NCBI GenBank assembly: GCA_026396415.1
Contig: JAPLWX010000033.1
Span: 1 to 48,100, forward strand
Source of the DNA: Microcaldota archaeon
GTDB taxonomy: Archaea > Micrarchaeota > Micrarchaeia > Anstonellales > Anstonellaceae
DNA: 48,100 bases
Direction of reading: 5' to 3'
The notes beneath the pieces are model-generated. The model worked only from the letters and a program-made list of their open reading frames with translations. It was not told where the DNA came from and searched no databases. The translations under genes were made by a program, and so were the position numbers. Below are positions 16,057 to 23,256 of the stretch, piece after piece. Each line of letters starts with the position of its first letter. Position 1 is the stretch's first letter.

Positions 16057-16080
16057 TTTTATGAAAAGATTAGCGGGAGC
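16057..16080. repeat. 24-bp direct repeat, copy 2
   Basis: Exact copy of 14505-14528, ending one base before the stop codon region of the gene at 16082-17047. Confidence 0.9.
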
Positions 16081-16081
16081 C

Positions 16082-17047
16082 CTATTTCGCAGCCTTTGGC
16101 GCAAGATAGTTTTCCTCCAGTTCCCGCATCTCCTTCGACGCTTCATCTATTTCTTTCCAATCTTCCGGGCGCATGGCATGCGGAGTGGAAAGCAAATTGA
16201 TTATACCCGTCCGGATGGCAGCGGACCTTGCCATGATATCTGCTGCAGCTTTTTCTTTCCAGCGTTTGGAAAGGGGCTCGGCATCTGCGTCCAGGATAAG
16301 CGCCGGGCTGTCATTGTCAGCCCACGGCCGGCCAACTATACAACTATAATTTTGATCTTCAGTGAGATTGAGGCTGAAGTGAAACCACTTATTAACCCGT
16401 AAAAATCCATTCCAATTGCTCCCATTCCGTTCGTTGTATGAGAGAAAACCCTCTTCATCCCAAGATGATTTAGTAAAAAACCCATTTCTATATGTATAGG
16501 CGCCCTCCTTTAACCTCGGTGAGACTGCCAGGGCATTTTCGTCCGGCCAAACAACCATTGCCTTCTCCTTCCTGTCATATTCACATCCGCAATTCGGCTT
16601 TCCATCAGTTATTTTGAGCTCAAACCACAACATATGGTCTGCCAGAGGAAGAATGTCCACATGCTTCCAATTTTCCCTCGGGGCATTCCCGTCGGCCATT
16701 GGGGCCTTTTTGCCTATTTTGAGAAGGATTTTATCGTTCCATCCGGTCTCTGAAACAAAATATCCCGTGTATCTGTTTCCGAACTCTTTATTCGCTTCAG
16801 AAAAAGATTGCCCGTGGTTGGCACAAGAACAATGAAGGGAGGTTGAAGCTGGCAAATAGTCATTAGGGAATTCATGAAAATGCCTGATGAAGAATTCCAA
16901 TGATATCGGCATTTCCCCCCTGTTCACAAATCGTTCCAAAATCCTATTGTAATTGCCGCATGAAAAGCGAGGTTGCTTTTGAAGCTCGAATGGCTTGAAT
17001 GCCAAGCGCACCTTCTGCCCGCCGATTTCGATGATTTTTCCCACCAT
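16082..17047 (-). CDS. Uncharacterised protein
   Basis: 321 residues, soluble, with no signal peptide or membrane segment. Several cysteines occur in CSCANHG and PNCGCEY contexts in the first half, which could bind metal but do not form a standard zinc finger. The C-terminal third is helical and charged. The ATG at 17047 follows a good ribosome-binding site AGGTGG, and a TATA box (AATATATATAG on the minus strand, about 17080-17092) lies upstream. I recognise no family. Its stop codon abuts the second copy of the 24-bp direct repeat. Confidence 0.6.
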   Translation of the reverse strand: MVGKIIEIGGQKVRLAFKPFELQKQPRFSCGNYNRILERFVNRGEMPISLEFFIRHFHEFPNDYLPASTSLHCSCANHGQSFSEANKEFGNRYTGYFVSETGWNDKILLKIGKKAPMADGNAPRENWKHVDILPLADHMLWFELKITDGKPNCGCEYDRKEKAMVVWPDENALAVSPRLKEGAYTYRNGFFTKSSWDEEGFLSYNERNGSNWNGFLRVNKWFHFSLNLTEDQNYSCIVGRPWADNDSPALILDADAEPLSKRWKEKAAADIMARSAAIRTGIINLLSTPHAMRPEDWKEIDEASKEMRELEENYLAPKAAK

Positions 17048-17153
17048 CTTATCCACCTTCTGCCACTTTTATGATAAGTTCTATATATATTATTAATGAT
17101 TGAAAAATTGGACAAACAGAACTATTTTAAACATAAAGTGCAATATATACAGC

Positions 17154-18152
17154 ATGAGCGTGGACGCCAAAGGCCTCAAAATCCTTTCCGAGATTGACAT
17201 GAGCGCGCGCAAGCCGCTATCGGAGATATCGAAGCGCGTCAAGCTTCCCAAGCAGGTGATATGCTACAGGATGAAGAGGATGGAAGAGGATGAGGTGCTG
17301 CGCGGATGCCGCACCATGGTGGACCTGCACAGGCTCGGCTATTACACCTACAGGCTTTACGTCAGGCTGCAAGGCGTGGAGCCGCAGAACGAGAAGCAGG
17401 TGCTGGAAAAATTCGCGCGCTTTCCCAATGTAGTATGGTTCATCCTCACCACCGGAAGGTGGGACCTTGAAATCATCTTTGCAGCGCGCAACAGCGTGCA
17501 CTTCAACAGGCTGCTCTCACAGGTGAAAAACGAGGTCGGGAAATACATCCACGAGTTTGTGATTTCCCCTGCCGTGGTGAACTACCATTTCGGGAGGAGG
17601 TACCTCTCAGGGAAAGAAAGCGTAAAAATTGCCCTGCCGCCATATGGATTTGAGCCCGAGATAGAGAAGCTGGGCAGGAAGGATTTTGAAATCCTCAGGT
17701 TCCTGTCCGCCCGGGGAAACGCCAGCTTCACCGACATAGGGAAAGCGGTGCGCCTGACCTATAATGGCGCGAAAAAAAGGGTGCGCGCGCTTGAGGCGCG
17801 GGGCATAATCTCAGGCTACAGGGCGTGGATTGAGCCTGGGAAAATTGGCAGGCATTTCTACAAAGCGCTGGTGTCGATGGAGGGCATGGATGAAAAGGCG
17901 GAAAAGAGGCTCCTGGGCTTCTGCTCGCTCGAGCCTTCCATGCTCTACCTCGTGCTCTGCTCAGGCGCGTGGGACCTGGAAATAGAGGCCGAGGTCGAAA
18001 ACGAAGCCGAATTCCGGAAGCTCCTGGCGCGCTTCAGGAACGAGTTTAGGGGATTTGTAAAAGATTACGACATCCTGCATGGATATGAAGAGCTTGTGCT
18101 GGACTATTTCCCGTTTTCTGCATACGAGGACTTCAGCCTGAGGATAAAGTGA
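17154..18152 (+). CDS. Tandem Lrp/AsnC-like transcriptional regulator
   Basis: 332 residues that look like two Lrp/AsnC units in one chain. Each unit starts with a winged helix-turn-helix (about 5-55: KILSEIDMSARKPLSEIS..; about 180-230: FEILRFLSARGNASFTDIG..) followed by a ligand/oligomerisation-like domain with VWFILTTGRWDLEI and LYLVLCSGAWDLEI at equivalent places. The internal duplication argues for a pseudo-dimer. It probably binds DNA as a repressor or activator. A TATA box ACTATTTTAAAC at 17120-17131 is about 27 bases upstream of the ATG, so the mRNA is leaderless. Target genes unknown. Confidence 0.75.
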   Translation: MSVDAKGLKILSEIDMSARKPLSEISKRVKLPKQVICYRMKRMEEDEVLRGCRTMVDLHRLGYYTYRLYVRLQGVEPQNEKQVLEKFARFPNVVWFILTTGRWDLEIIFAARNSVHFNRLLSQVKNEVGKYIHEFVISPAVVNYHFGRRYLSGKESVKIALPPYGFEPEIEKLGRKDFEILRFLSARGNASFTDIGKAVRLTYNGAKKRVRALEARGIISGYRAWIEPGKIGRHFYKALVSMEGMDEKAEKRLLGFCSLEPSMLYLVLCSGAWDLEIEAEVENEAEFRKLLARFRNEFRGFVKDYDILHGYEELVLDYFPFSAYEDFSLRIK

Positions 18153-18217
18153 TGAAAACCTGGTGCGCGCCGCAAGCGTTTTAAATCTTATTATATCAAC
18201 TGATATAAGTGATTAAA

Positions 18218-18574
18218 ATGGCATCCACTGCAGCCGCAACAAAAACCGCCCCAAGGGCAAGGAAATTCTCCCGCCCGAGCTTAAGCGCGCGAAGGAAAGC
18301 AAGGTTCGCGCCTAAAAACATACTGCGTTACCCTCGGCTGGACACCATCCTTATGGTGGAGGATGCGATAAAGGACGCGGACGACTACATGACAAAGACG
18401 CAGCTTTGGAAAAGCCTGAAGAAGAAAGTGATGTACCAGACGTTTTGCGTCATCATGGACTATTTCGAGCACTCTGGAAGGATAATTATTGACCGGGACC
18501 GCAAAATCGAGTGGATTTGGGACCCTGAGGGTGTGGCATATTACAAAGCACACCCGGAACTCAACGCAAGATAG
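18218..18574 (+). CDS. Small winged-helix-like protein
   Basis: 118 residues. A basic, Ala/Arg-rich N-terminus of about 35 residues precedes a domain with the pattern of a winged helix (MTKTQLWKSLKKKVMYQTFCVIMDYFEHSGRIIIDRDRKIEWIWD), so DNA binding is likely. The ATG is chosen over a GTG 9 bases upstream. It is convergent with the RelE-like gene, the stop codons being only 2 bases apart. Confidence 0.6.
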   Translation: MASTAAATKTAPRARKFSRPSLSARRKARFAPKNILRYPRLDTILMVEDAIKDADDYMTKTQLWKSLKKKVMYQTFCVIMDYFEHSGRIIIDRDRKIEWIWDPEGVAYYKAHPELNAR

Positions 18575-18576
18575 CC

Positions 18577-18927
18577 TCATCTCTCATGGTAGCCGAACCT
18601 TCTTTCATATGCGGAATGGTCAAGCCATTCAAGGACAATTGCGACGACTTCGATGGAACTGCCCCTTAATGTGTAAATAAGCCGCCATCCTTTCCACAAG
18701 TCGTATTTCCTAAGCGTGGTGATTCCATATTTCTGCACGTAAATTCTCGGCCAGACGCGCCTGGGGATTTTTATCCCTGCTGCCGGGTTCTTCTCAAGCT
18801 CCCTTATGGCATTGTCAATCTGTGAATAAAGCTCCTTTTCCTCATGCCTGCCGTTTTTCAGCCTTTCAAATGCCTCCTTTAGTGACAAATCTGCAAACTT
18901 GACTGATTTTGCGCGGGCGTCCTGCAT
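18577..18927 (-). CDS. RelE/ParE-superfamily toxin-like protein
   Basis: 116 residues. The central and C-terminal part, NAIRELEKNPAAG, then KYDLWKGWRLIYTLRG, then VVAIVLEWLDHSAYERRFGY, follows the RelE-fold order of helices, beta-strands and a terminal Tyr/Arg-containing strand typical of mRNA interferase toxins. No antitoxin gene is adjacent on the same strand; the neighbouring winged-helix gene is convergent. It may be a solitary or domesticated toxin. Function is from fold resemblance only. Confidence 0.6.
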   Translation of the reverse strand: MQDARAKSVKFADLSLKEAFERLKNGRHEEKELYSQIDNAIRELEKNPAAGIKIPRRVWPRIYVQKYGITTLRKYDLWKGWRLIYTLRGSSIEVVAIVLEWLDHSAYERRFGYHER

Positions 18928-19079
18928 ATTTCAACGATATTTTTTCCTTATTTTTGGCTTATAAACATTCGCAGGGTGGAATGCCGGTGCTCCAGGCAGG
19001 CATTTGCCCATTTTCCGCGTTTTTCCCATTTTTCCAAAATTCGCGTTTCCCGTTTCCCCAAAATTGCCCATTTGCGTAA
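18928..19079. other. Non-coding stretch with imperfect AT/C-rich repeats
   Basis: No gene. Two imperfect repeats of about 23 bases with the shared cores TTTTTCCAAAATT and TTTCCCCAAAATT lie at about 19030-19075, upstream of the ftsZ2 motif. Confidence 0.5.
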
Positions 19080-19105
19080 TTTTCACGCCGTAGATTTTTC
19101 CCGCC
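19080..19105 (+). promoter_or_regulatory. Motif upstream of ftsZ2, shared with ftsZ1
   Basis: TTTTCACGCCGT followed by TTTTCCC, as upstream of ftsZ1, though here the right half of the palindrome is lost. It is about 30 bases before the TATA box. Confidence 0.55.
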
Positions 19106-19132
19106 AAGAACGCGCGCATTCTGCAAAAAGAA

Positions 19133-19142
19133 ATCTATTTAA
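19133..19142 (+). promoter_or_regulatory. TATA box of ftsZ2, with a long leader
   Basis: CTATTTAAAC is a good TATA box. Initiation near 19165 would leave a 5' untranslated leader of about 105 bases, unlike the leaderless genes around it. Confidence 0.5.
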
Positions 19143-19270
19143 ACCTGTTATGCGAATTAGGTCTGGCGATCAGATGGACTGTGCATTTTCCCTCGTGCAA
19201 TGAGATTTTATCGAGCGGATGCGCTGGCCGGATATTAGTCAGGTACAAACAAACAAGGCGGGGGTTGGAT

Positions 19271-20317
19271 ATGTTCGAAAACGTGGTTGGGGAAACTAAG
19301 GCGGACGAGCTCATGAGCAATGAGGGCGTCAGGATTGGCATCATCGGCGTGGGCGGCGCAGGCTGCAACACGGTCGACAGGATGATGAAGAACGGAGTGA
19401 AAAGCGCGCAGACTATTGCTGTTAACACCGATCAGCTTCACCTCAAGATTGTGCAGGCTCACAAGCGTGTGCTCATCGGCTCCACGATAACGAGGGGCCT
19501 GGGCGCGGGCGGCTTCCCTGAAGTCGCGACCAAGTGCGCGGAAATGAGCCGCGACAAGCTTCGCGAGGTAATCGGGGAAAAGGAGCTAGTCTTCATCTGC
19601 GCAGGCATGGGCGGAGGCACGGGAACAGGCGCGGCGCCGGTCATTGCCGAAATCGCAAAGGAGCAAGGCGCAATCGTCGTTTCGGTGGTCTCCATCCCCT
19701 TCCGCCTTGAGCGCGCGCGCGTGCAGAAGGCAAAATGGGGCCTGGAGCGCCTTGCGGCAAAGTCCGACACGGTCATCGTGATTGAGAACGACAGGCTGGT
19801 GAACTATGTGCCCAACCTGCCAATCAGCGAGGCGTTCAACCTTGCCGACGCAATAACCGGCAGGGCGATAACCGGCATTGCCGACACCATAATGCTGCCT
19901 TCGCTGATGAACATCGACTTTGCGGACGTGAAGTCCGTGATGGAAAACGGAGGCTTCGCCCTCATCTCGATGGGCGAGGCGCACGGCACTGACAGGGTAG
20001 AGCAGGTGGTCAGGAACACCATGGAGCACCCGCTCCTCGATGTCTCCTACGAGGGCGCAAAGGGCGCGCTTTTGCACATCAACGGAGGCACGGGCCTCAC
20101 GCTTGGCGAGGGCATTGAAATCGGCGAGAAAATCTCCGGAAGCTTCGACATGAACGCCGATGTCAAGATAGGCGCAAGGCTTGACCCGAGCATGGGCGAC
20201 GGGATATCCGTCACCGCGGTGGTGACGGGCATCAAGAACCCATACGCCATCAACCCTGCCGAGCCCAAGCAAAGCACCAGCAGGGCCGTGACGATGGACG
20301 CGCTGAACTACATCTGA
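19271..20317 (+). CDS. ftsZ2: Cell division GTPase FtsZ, second paralogue
   Basis: 348 residues, clearly homologous to the protein at 13355 over its whole length: IGVGGAGCNTVDRM in T1, GMGGGTGTGAAPVIAEIAK in the T4 loop, NIDFADVKS and the same C-terminal domain. It assembles into GTP-dependent filaments at the division plane. The ATG at 19271 is chosen by homology and follows the purine-rich GGCGGGGGTTGGAT. The upstream in-frame ATG at 19181 would add a poorly conserved extension. Which FtsZ class each copy belongs to needs a phylogeny. Confidence 0.95.
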   Translation: MFENVVGETKADELMSNEGVRIGIIGVGGAGCNTVDRMMKNGVKSAQTIAVNTDQLHLKIVQAHKRVLIGSTITRGLGAGGFPEVATKCAEMSRDKLREVIGEKELVFICAGMGGGTGTGAAPVIAEIAKEQGAIVVSVVSIPFRLERARVQKAKWGLERLAAKSDTVIVIENDRLVNYVPNLPISEAFNLADAITGRAITGIADTIMLPSLMNIDFADVKSVMENGGFALISMGEAHGTDRVEQVVRNTMEHPLLDVSYEGAKGALLHINGGTGLTLGEGIEIGEKISGSFDMNADVKIGARLDPSMGDGISVTAVVTGIKNPYAINPAEPKQSTSRAVTMDALNYI

Positions 20318-20334
20318 TTTTTTCCTTTTGGCGG

Positions 20335-20367
20335 CGCCCCTCCCCAACAGGGGCGTTTTATTTTTTT
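20335..20367 (+). terminator. Hairpin and T-run terminator after ftsZ2
   Basis: CGCCCCT (20335-20341) pairs with AGGGGCG (20349-20355) and is followed by a T-rich tract. It resembles a bacterial-style intrinsic terminator. Confidence 0.6.
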
Positions 20368-20420
20368 CAAACTCCCTATCACATCTTTTATAAACTCTTC
20401 AATTCCAAGAGTCGACGAAT

Positions 20421-20492
20421 GGGCTGGTAGCTCAGCGGTAGAGCGCGTCGTTCGCAACGACGAGGCCACGGGTCCAAATCCCGTCCAGTCCA
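20421..20492 (+). tRNA. tRNA-Ala (CGC)
   Basis: A complete 72-base cloverleaf without intron. Acceptor GGGCTGG pairs with CCAGTCC (one G-T pair), the anticodon loop is TTCGCAA (CGC, Ala), and the discriminator is A. The T-loop reads TCCAAAT, so position 55, normally U and converted to pseudouridine, is C. A TATA box TTTTATAAAC (about 20385-20394) lies about 30 bases upstream. Two hairpins form the trailer. Confidence 0.93.
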
Positions 20493-20496
20493 TCGA

Positions 20497-20542
20497 CATT
20501 TTCGCAGACGAAAATGGCGAGGCATTTTCCGCAGGAAAATGC
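20497..20542 (+). repeat. Two hairpins in the tRNA-Ala trailer
   Basis: CATTTTCG/CGAAAATG (20497-20515) and GCATTTTCC/GGAAAATGC (20522-20542), separated by GCGAG. The next T-run, at about 20545, may terminate the tRNA and also overlaps the promoter of the next gene. Confidence 0.75.
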
Positions 20543-20575
20543 ACCTTTTTTATTTTATCCTTCCCAGTGTGCACC

Positions 20576-21274
20576 ATGAAAGTCGCAGTGCTGTTCTCAG
20601 GAGGGAAAGACTCCGTCTTCGCCGCGTTCGCGTGCGCGTCTCAGGGCTGGGAAGTCTCGCTCCTCACAATAATGCCCGCAGAATACTCGACGATGTTCCA
20701 CCACCCCAACATACAGTGGTGCGCAGCGCAGGCTGAGGCGATGGGCATGCCCCTGAAAACAGTGGAAGCCGACGGCGAGCGCGATCTTGCCGAACTGAGT
20801 GAGGCAAGAGACGGGAGAGCAACAGCTCTCACGGAGGAGGACGAACTTTCCGCAATAAAGGAAGCGCTGCGCGAGATGCGCGTGGACGGCGTTGCAACAG
20901 GCGCGATTGAAAGCGAATACCAGAAGCAGCGCATCGACAGGATTGCGCACGAGCTGTCCATCCGCTCGTTCTCCCCCATATGGCGCACCGGGGGCGTGCT
21001 TCTTTCAGAGCAATGCGCCTTCCTCGAAACGTACGTCGTGGCAGTCTCGGCAGAAGGCCTGGGAAAAGATGACTTGGGCGCGCGCTTTGACGAAAAATTC
21101 GTATCGCGCCTCAAGAAAATGAAGCCATCAGTAAGCCTGCACCTGGAAGGGGGCGAGGGCGAAACATTCGTGGCAGGCGCCCCGTTCTTCTCAAAGGCGC
21201 TCAAAATCGGGGAAATGGAAAAGGAGTGGGATGGCTCGCGGGGGGTCGCACGCATAACAGCGCTCCGCGCCTAG
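20576..21274 (+). CDS. dph6: DPH6-like diphthine-ammonia ligase (PP-loop ATPase)
   Basis: 232 residues. The N-terminal VAVLFSGGKDSVFAAF is an N-type ATP pyrophosphatase P-loop, and residues about 110-125 (DGVATGAIESEYQKQRID) and SPIWR match the archaeal DPH6/MJ0570 family, which amidates diphthine on elongation factor 2 in the last step of diphthamide synthesis. The ATG is placed at the start of the P-loop domain; a TATA-like TTATTTTATCC about 25 bases upstream fits a leaderless transcript. No other diphthamide gene is in the window. Confidence 0.88.
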   Translation: MKVAVLFSGGKDSVFAAFACASQGWEVSLLTIMPAEYSTMFHHPNIQWCAAQAEAMGMPLKTVEADGERDLAELSEARDGRATALTEEDELSAIKEALREMRVDGVATGAIESEYQKQRIDRIAHELSIRSFSPIWRTGGVLLSEQCAFLETYVVAVSAEGLGKDDLGARFDEKFVSRLKKMKPSVSLHLEGGEGETFVAGAPFFSKALKIGEMEKEWDGSRGVARITALRA

Positions 21275-21285
21275 CGCCCGGGCAG

Positions 21286-21903
21286 CTAATTCTTCGCAAC
21301 GGATTCGAGCTTGTCTATTATATTGTTCAGGTCCTGCCCGTACGCAGCGCGTATCTTTATCGAAGATGTAAATTTCGCCTCGACAGGGAGCTCCTTCTGT
21401 ATCTGTATGCTGCTGTTGCCAAACGCACTGGCGCTCGAAATCGGGATTGTCACCTGGATAGGCACCTCGTCCTGCACGCGGAATTGAACCGGCTGGCCGG
21501 TTCCGGAAAGGCCCACAAGCTGGGTATCAATCGGGATGATGAACGAAAGCGGGATATTGAACTCCGAGGGGAACAAATCCTTTATCGGGTAGCTCCTGTT
21601 CAGGGTTATGGTTGTGGAAACCGGCGCAGTCATCACTATGTCCCTGTTCTGCAGCGTCCTTAGGTCGCCCGCAATGCCCAGCAACTGCGTTTTTTGCGAG
21701 GCCGAGAGAGGCCTCTCCATGAAATACGCCCCGTACACGCTCAGGAGGGCAAGCGCGAGCGCGAACACGGCCACAATCATGGTGATGTTGCTTGCGCCTC
21801 CCTGGGGCGCTGCCTCTTTTGCCTGCGCGGGCGCCGCCTCGGGCGCTGAATATGGCTTGCTTGCGCCAGGGTGCGAAAAGCTCGATGGGAGGTTGGACGG
21901 CAT
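21286..21903 (-). CDS. Single-pass membrane-anchored protein, unknown function
   Basis: About 205 residues. A Pro/Ala-rich N-terminal region of about 40 residues is followed by one transmembrane helix (about 42-63, NITMIVAVFALALALLSVYG) and a long exterior-type domain of about 140 residues rich in Ile, Val and Thr, probably beta-structured and extracytoplasmic. There is no signal peptidase site. The ATG at 21903 follows GGCGGTGAT; a TATA-like element lies at about 21935-21945. No family recognised. Confidence 0.6.
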   Translation of the reverse strand: MPSNLPSSFSHPGASKPYSAPEAAPAQAKEAAPQGGASNITMIVAVFALALALLSVYGAYFMERPLSASQKTQLLGIAGDLRTLQNRDIVMTAPVSTTITLNRSYPIKDLFPSEFNIPLSFIIPIDTQLVGLSGTGQPVQFRVQDEVPIQVTIPISSASAFGNSSIQIQKELPVEAKFTSSIKIRAAYGQDLNNIIDKLESVAKN

Positions 21904-22028
21904 GCGTATCACCGCCAAACATACGCCTTCCCCATTTTTATTACATTCGCATCGCTTCGCTCTCCGGATGCTAAAAAGCTGTCTGCAGCTTTTTAAACTC
22001 TATCTGCAAATTTTTGCCAAGGTAAGCC
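21904..22028. other. Divergent promoter region with a hairpin over a TATA box
   Basis: AAAAAGCT..AGCTTTTT (about 21972-21993) forms a hairpin that ends in CTTTTTAAACT, a good TATA box for the ferredoxin gene direction. No gene. Confidence 0.5.
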
Positions 22029-22103
22029 CTATGCCAAAAGTGATCGCCAAACTTGCATGTTTGGCGAGCCTTTGGCAGGCGAACGGAGTGAGACTATGCC
22101 AAA
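22029..22103 (+). repeat. Hairpin module between 10-bp direct repeats at the ferredoxin start
   Basis: CTATGCCAAA occurs at 22029-22038 and again at 22094-22103, the second copy holding the ferredoxin start codon. The 55 bases between contain the hairpin CGCCAAAC..GTTTGGCG and a second partial one. The first copy lies at the expected position for a leaderless or short-leader start from the TATA box at 21990, so the module looks like an insertion that duplicated the start of the gene. Confidence 0.6.
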
Positions 22104-22374
22104 GGTAACATTCAAAAGCGACGGAAAGACAGCGGAGGTGCCTGCCGGCACCCCGCTCGTGCAGGCTGCCGAGGACAACGGCGCCTCAATACCGTTCTCC
22201 TGCAAGGCAGGCGTATGCGTCTCCTGCCTCATCAACGTGGTGAAGGGCATGGAGAACCTCACGCCGCCCACAGACAACGAGAAGGCAACGCTCGAGGGTT
22301 TCGGCGCCAAGCCAAACCAGCGCCTCGCGTGCCAGGTTACAATTAACGGCGACGTTGAAGTGGAAAATCCCTGA
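22096..22374 (+). CDS. [2Fe-2S] ferredoxin
   Basis: 92 residues, the usual size of a plant-type ferredoxin. The cluster-binding cysteines are seen in SCKAGVCVSCLIN (Cys-x4-Cys-x2-Cys) and LACQV near residue 80. It carries single electrons between oxidoreductases in the cytoplasm. The ATG at 22096 is required by the domain start; an upstream duplicate of the same start context exists at 22031 but runs into a stop after 25 codons. The arrestin-like gene follows after 16 bases and may be cotranscribed. Confidence 0.93.
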   Translation: MPKVTFKSDGKTAEVPAGTPLVQAAEDNGASIPFSCKAGVCVSCLINVVKGMENLTPPTDNEKATLEGFGAKPNQRLACQVTINGDVEVENP

Positions 22375-22390
22375 TTGGCAAGGTGCCATC

Positions 22391-22849
22391 ATGATATCCG
22401 TCTCGCTTGACCGCGCATCCTATGCCGCCGGCGACACCATAACTGCAACCATCAGCGTGAGCCAGCAAAAGCCGCTATCAGCGCGCGGGCTTTCCGCCGC
22501 GCTTTCCTGCACCGAGCGCAGGCAGGTGAAGACCGAAGTGCAGCTTGACAAGTACGATTTTGACCGAGACGAGAAGCTGGGCATTCCCTACTCCTCCAAT
22601 ATGGCTACAAAAACAGAGGAGCTTGACAGCGTCATCTCCAGCCAGGAGAAAGCCCTGTCCGGCGCGCGCGAGTTCTTCGGAGAGGAAAAGTTCACGGCGC
22701 AGTTCGCCCTCCCTCCCGATGCCGCGCCCACAAGCAGGGAGTTCGGGCACGACAGCACCATCCACATCTGGAAGCTGCGCGCCAAGCTTGACATCCCAAT
22801 GGCAATGGACGAAAATGCCGAGACCGAGGTCTTCGTGGAAGGGCTCTGA
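22391..22849 (+). CDS. Arrestin-like / Spo0M-like beta-sandwich protein
   Basis: 152 residues, soluble, with a beta-rich pattern. The start ISVSLDRASYAAGDTITATISV resembles the first strands of Spo0M/arrestin-N domains, and FTAQFALPPDAAPTSREFG resembles the conserved FxxxFxLP turn followed by strands in that superfamily. It should be a protein-interaction domain. A ribosome-binding AAGGTG precedes the ATG. It is the second gene after ferredoxin. Confidence 0.5.
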   Translation: MISVSLDRASYAAGDTITATISVSQQKPLSARGLSAALSCTERRQVKTEVQLDKYDFDRDEKLGIPYSSNMATKTEELDSVISSQEKALSGAREFFGEEKFTAQFALPPDAAPTSREFGHDSTIHIWKLRAKLDIPMAMDENAETEVFVEGL

Positions 22850-22867
22850 CGTCCCATTTCCGCCTAT

Positions 22868-22884
22868 CATATATATTTATATTC
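22868..22884 (+). promoter_or_regulatory. TATA box before the gene at 22915
   Basis: An AT-rich run with TATATATTTATATT about 35 bases before the ATG. Confidence 0.5.
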
Positions 22885-22914
22885 TTTTTCCCACATCAGT
22901 TCTTCTGTGGGATT

Positions 22915-23256
22915 ATGGCAGTGCTTACTTACAAGGAAGCCAGGCAAGTCGCAGGATTTGTCGAGGGCAGGAATGGAAAGTCCAGCGAAAAGCGTGCGCG
23001 CATAGTGGACAAGGCTGTCAGCAAGCTGGTTTGGTCCAACAGGATTTACGGCGGGACGGTGGAGGAAACGCAGGGGATATGCAAACGCACAATTTTCAAG
23101 CTGCAAAACGAGAACAATGCCTTTCTCCAAATGCCTGGAATGCCCCCTGCCGAGCTCGTGCTGTTCGCGCCACTGACTCCTGAAAAAAAGAAATTCATCG
23201 AAGGCGTCGAGGGCGTCATCATCGGCCAGGCCAAGGCGGCAAGCGGCAAAGCTTAA
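22915..23256 (+). CDS. Uncharacterised small protein
   Basis: 113 residues, charged, without membrane segments. The C-terminal third is LysAla-rich. No motif is recognised; VRLVWSNRIYGG-like and EETQGICKRTIFKL stretches suggest an alpha-helical fold. It has a good TATA box and overlaps by 4 bases with the convergent lipid reductase gene. Confidence 0.6.
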   Translation: MAVLTYKEARQVAGFVEGRNGKSSEKRARIVDKAVSKLVWSNRIYGGTVEETQGICKRTIFKLQNENNAFLQMPGMPPAELVLFAPLTPEKKKFIEGVEGVIIGQAKAASGKA

